Shown here in pieces: positions 4,214-6,613 of a stretch of 6,613 nt of DNA. Positions within the stretch are counted from its first letter, which is position 1, and every line of letters starts with the position of its first letter. Both the position numbers and the translations under genes were made by a program. The notes under the pieces were generated by a model. It was not told the origin of the DNA, did not search any database, and saw only the letters and a program-made list of their open reading frames with translations. This stretch comes from Phytoactinopolyspora endophytica (GTDB taxonomy: Bacteria > Actinomycetota > Actinomycetes > Jiangellales > Jiangellaceae): the NCBI RefSeq assembly GCF_004138495.1, contig NZ_ML142849.1, positions 157,249 through 163,861 of the forward strand, read 5' to 3'.

Positions 4214-6405
4214 CCGATAACCCCTCTCTCGGTCAGGAGTCTCTCGACCGACGCCATCGCATCGGCCGCACCATTGCCCGGATAGAGCTCCTCACATCGA
4301 GCCCGCATCCGCTCGATCGTGGCCGGTTCGAGCAGCCGGTCCATGGCCTTGTCGATGGCGGCGACGCTCACCTCATCGACGCTGACGCCCACCCCTGTCG
4401 CGTCCGCGTAATGTGCCCGCGCATGCTGGTCGTCGGTCACCTTGGTCTTCGGCACGAAGATCGTCGGGACACCCGCCAGGATCGACTCGTGGTACGCGTT
4501 GTAGCCACAGGCGACCACCGCGACGTCGAAGGCGGCCAGACTGCGGCAGAGCGGATAGACCGAGATCGACCGGAGCCCGGCATGGTCCTGTGTGGCCCGT
4601 GCGATGGGTGGGCGGGTGGCGTACACGTGCCAGCCGGGCCGCCGGTGCATGGCGGCGGCGATCGCCTCCAGGTCCGGTCCGAGGTCATGGGCGTTTCCGC
4701 CGCCCAAAGTCACCAGGACCGCCTTCTCGTGCGGGTCCATGCCCAGCTCGGCCCGTGCGTCCTCCCGGCTGAGCACGTCGGATCGATCCAGCAGGGTGAC
4801 CGGCGCCACCCGGCGGGCGTCCACGCGTGAGACCGTAGGCCCCTGGTCGGCCGCTGCCGCGAACTCTCCGGGCTCGATGACCAGGTCGAACCATTCGGAC
4901 TTCTCCAGCGGGTCGGTGCGATGCCCCTGCTTCCACATCGCCCGGCGCGACCACACGTACAGCAGGTCCGGGAAGAGCTCCCTCGCCTCCCCCAGCCCTC
5001 GGTACGGCCACGTGCCGTCGAACACCAGCGCCCGCGGCCGGTAGCGGCGCACCACGTCCGCGAACCGCCGGGCGAAGAATGGGTTCCACTCCCGGGCGTC
5101 GACGTCCAGGTCGTCCCGGGACGGGCAGTACTCCCAGTTGTAGTCGTACCGCGCCACGACAGGAACCGCGGATGACATGGAGAAGAAGAACGGCTCGATG
5201 CGGTCGCTCGCCCGGTTGGCCATCGCCAGCAACCGGGTGAGATGCCCCATACCGGTCCCATTGCTGCTGACGAAGAGGACACGGGCGCGCTCCACTTTTC
5301 GCCGCCGCGACGGGCGTGCCGCACCGCCCGTAGACGGAGGCCCGATCAGCGCGTCCAGCCGGTCGACATGCGCCGGGTAGCTGTGCCGGGCCGCGACGAG
5401 GTCCCGGCCGAGTTTGGACTGCGCCCTATACGCGGCGCGGTCCGCACAGAGCCGGGACACCACTTCGGCCACCCCCTGTGGCGGCGCATACAGGGCCGCT
5501 TCGCCGTACGTCTCCCGGAAGTGCTCTGGCAGGATCGCCACCGCGCCGGAAGCCAGCGCCTCCATGATGTTGCGCCCGAACGCCTCCACCCATCCCGGGT
5601 GGTGGTAGTAGACGAAGAAGTCGACGTCGGCCAGGAAGCCCGAAGGGTGGCGCGCGCCGAACGGTTCCACCAGCCAGTGCCGGGGAACCTTTCCCAGCAC
5701 GGCCCGTGCCGGATCGGCGCCGCCCAGGACCCGCGTCCGCACGTCCGCCGAGTCCGGATAGGCGGCCAGGATATCCTCACCGCGGTTCGGCCACTTCGTC
5801 CAATGCGGCCGGCTGTGCCGGCCGATGACCGGTGTGTTCCGGGCACCGTCCCGAGGGGTGAACCACCCCTCCAGATCGATCAGGTTCCGCCAGTCGTCGC
5901 CGGCGAGCGGTACATCGCTCCGGTCGGCCAGCTGCCGACGTACGACCGGACCGATCGGCCGCCAGAGCGGGTCGTGGCCGAAACATCCGGCGAGCCGCTC
6001 GGTCGCGAGCCCGGGGTCGTACTGCGCTGTCCCCTCCGCGTCGAGAAGAGGATGGTTGGCGATCAGGCTGACGCCGTCGACCGTCACCGTACGCAGCGGC
6101 TCGACCAAGTCCTGGGCGACGGCCGGATGCCGGACGATCGCGTGCCGCGCGTGCACCGTGTCCCCCGGTAGGACGAGGGTGGCCAGCCCGTCGTCGATCA
6201 GGGTCGACAAGTGCGCCGATATACCGAGCGTCTTGCTCGTGAGCGAGCTGTTCACGTGCAGCAACGCCGTCCGGTACCCAGCTGCCGCATGCGCCCGGAT
6301 CTCCTCGGCCATGCTGGCCGTCGTCCCGCCGGACAGCCGCAGGTCCGAAACCATCAGAACGTCGTGGTCGCTCACATCAGGAGTCAACACGGCTGAACAA
6401 CCCAC
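4210..6405 (-). CDS. Dual-module GT-B glycosyltransferase (GT4-like plus MurG/GT28-like)
   Basis: This 731-residue cytosolic protein joins two glycosyltransferase modules. Module 1 (about 15-355) starts with VLMVSDLRLSGGT, the strand and Gly-Gly loop (G26-G27) of GT4 enzymes, and carries the retaining-GT motif E274-AFGRNIM-E282 (EX7E) that contacts the nucleotide-sugar donor. A Gly/Pro/Arg linker (about 355-372) follows. Module 2 (about 374-731) opens with VLFVSSNGTGMGHLTR (376-391), like the MurG glycine-rich loop with H388. It has LGGGN (567-571) and ends with CGYNAYHES (633-641) and D658-D-Q660, matching the donor-binding half of GT28/GT1 enzymes. Two sugars may be added in turn, or one module may be structural. 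No transmembrane segment is seen. The GTG at 6405 is the first possible start, but GGA abuts it with no spacing; GTG at 6390 is 14 nt from GGAG (6408-6405) and may be used instead. It is the second gene of a minus-strand operon. The substrate is unknown; a wall glycopolymer or other surface glycan is a guess. Confidence 0.82.
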   Translation of the reverse strand: MGCSAVLTPDVSDHDVLMVSDLRLSGGTTASMAEEIRAHAAAGYRTALLHVNSSLTSKTLGISAHLSTLIDDGLATLVLPGDTVHARHAIVRHPAVAQDLVEPLRTVTVDGVSLIANHPLLDAEGTAQYDPGLATERLAGCFGHDPLWRPIGPVVRRQLADRSDVPLAGDDWRNLIDLEGWFTPRDGARNTPVIGRHSRPHWTKWPNRGEDILAAYPDSADVRTRVLGGADPARAVLGKVPRHWLVEPFGARHPSGFLADVDFFVYYHHPGWVEAFGRNIMEALASGAVAILPEHFRETYGEAALYAPPQGVAEVVSRLCADRAAYRAQSKLGRDLVAARHSYPAHVDRLDALIGPPSTGGAARPSRRRKVERARVLFVSSNGTGMGHLTRLLAMANRASDRIEPFFFSMSSAVPVVARYDYNWEYCPSRDDLDVDAREWNPFFARRFADVVRRYRPRALVFDGTWPYRGLGEARELFPDLLYVWSRRAMWKQGHRTDPLEKSEWFDLVIEPGEFAAAADQGPTVSRVDARRVAPVTLLDRSDVLSREDARAELGMDPHEKAVLVTLGGGNAHDLGPDLEAIAAAMHRRPGWHVYATRPPIARATQDHAGLRSISVYPLCRSLAAFDVAVVACGYNAYHESILAGVPTIFVPKTKVTDDQHARAHYADATGVGVSVDEVSVAAIDKAMDRLLEPATIERMRARCEELYPGNGAADAMASVERLLTERGVIG

Positions 6406-6409
6406 TCCA

Positions 6410-6613
6410 TTACAGCCGCGTGCGCGTTGCGTTACCGAGCACGGAGAGTGCTTCGAGCTCGTCCCCCGGCCGGCCCGGCTCTGCCGTCCGGCTGTGTTCC
6501 CCGTCCGGGTCCAGCCTTCGGGACAGGTCGTCGATGGCGCTCTCCAACCGCCGGTTGTTCGCGGCGAGGATGCGGGCCAGCTGCTCGAAGTGTTCTTGTG
6601 GAACCTCGACCGA
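6410..6613 (-). CDS. 3' end of an unknown gene, first in the glycosyltransferase operon
   Basis: An open minus-strand frame enters from the right edge and ends at TAA (6412-6410) after 67 visible codons. Codon use is typical of the window (third positions mostly G/C) and the other minus frames lack starts, so it is likely real coding sequence. The first visible stretch, HFEQLARILAANNRRLESAI, has regularly spaced Leu/Ile/Phe with charged residues between and should form an amphipathic helix, possibly a short coiled coil. The rest is a polar Gly/Pro/Asp/Arg-rich tail ending in ATRTRL. The stop is 4 nt from the earliest glycosyltransferase start, so the genes are co-transcribed. No domain can be assigned to a tail this short; given its neighbours it may belong to another glycan-biosynthesis protein. 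Confidence 0.65.
   Translation of the reverse strand, partial: SVEVPQEHFEQLARILAANNRRLESAIDDLSRRLDPDGEHSRTAEPGRPGDELEALSVLGNATRTRL

Noticed and set aside
5242..6171. Plus-strand open frame of 309 codons inside the glycosyltransferase gene
   Set aside because: Antisense to the glycosyltransferase, with Arg/Pro-rich composition typical of GC-rich shadows and no motif.
1..6613. CRISPR array, tRNA, rRNA, insertion sequence or att site
   Set aside because: No regular spaced repeats, no tRNA-like T-arm sequence, no transposase or integrase motifs were seen on reading both strands.

Overview
The window is high-GC DNA (coding regions roughly 65-70% G+C, third codon positions strongly G/C) with GTG/ATG starts, tightly packed genes and a lipoprotein of a type typical of actinobacteria. 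It most likely comes from the chromosome of an actinomycete (Actinomycetota). The genus cannot be fixed from the sequence. I see no transposase, integrase, CRISPR array, tRNA or rRNA.

Layout from left to right. Positions 1-202 form an intergenic region that may carry the promoter and the first codons of a minus-strand gene running off the left edge. Positions 203-1627 (+) encode a cytosolic 5'-nucleotidase of the HAD superfamily (IG/cN-II type). Positions 1628-2218 hold no conventional gene but are structured: a perfect 18-bp hairpin whose U-rich tail faces the minus strand, a likely minus-strand micro-gene for a 23-residue anionic amphipathic peptide (1873-1944) with a strong Shine-Dalgarno, a candidate promoter (2037-2065) and a leader hairpin (2000-2022). 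Positions 2219-3625 (+) encode an exported lipoprotein with a class A beta-lactamase fold and an extra N-terminal domain, resembling ORF12 of clavulanate clusters and mycobacterial LpqF. Convergent to it, on the minus strand, is an operon: the 3' end of an unknown gene (6613-6410), a 731-residue protein carrying two GT-B glycosyltransferase modules (6405-4210), and an 186-residue protein of unknown function with a basic N-terminus and one Rossmann-like half (4213-3653), joined to the glycosyltransferase gene by a 4-bp ATGA overlap.

The two minus-strand operon genes probably act together, perhaps in making a cell-surface glycan such as a wall glycopolymer; the substrate cannot be read from the sequence. 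The nucleotidase and the lipoprotein look like independent housekeeping or envelope genes. The best candidate for something undescribed is the micro-gene unit at about 1694-2065. It has the parts of a complete transcription unit (promoter, leader hairpin, ribosome binding site, short helical peptide, structured 3' region, terminator), but all of it is inferred from sequence alone.
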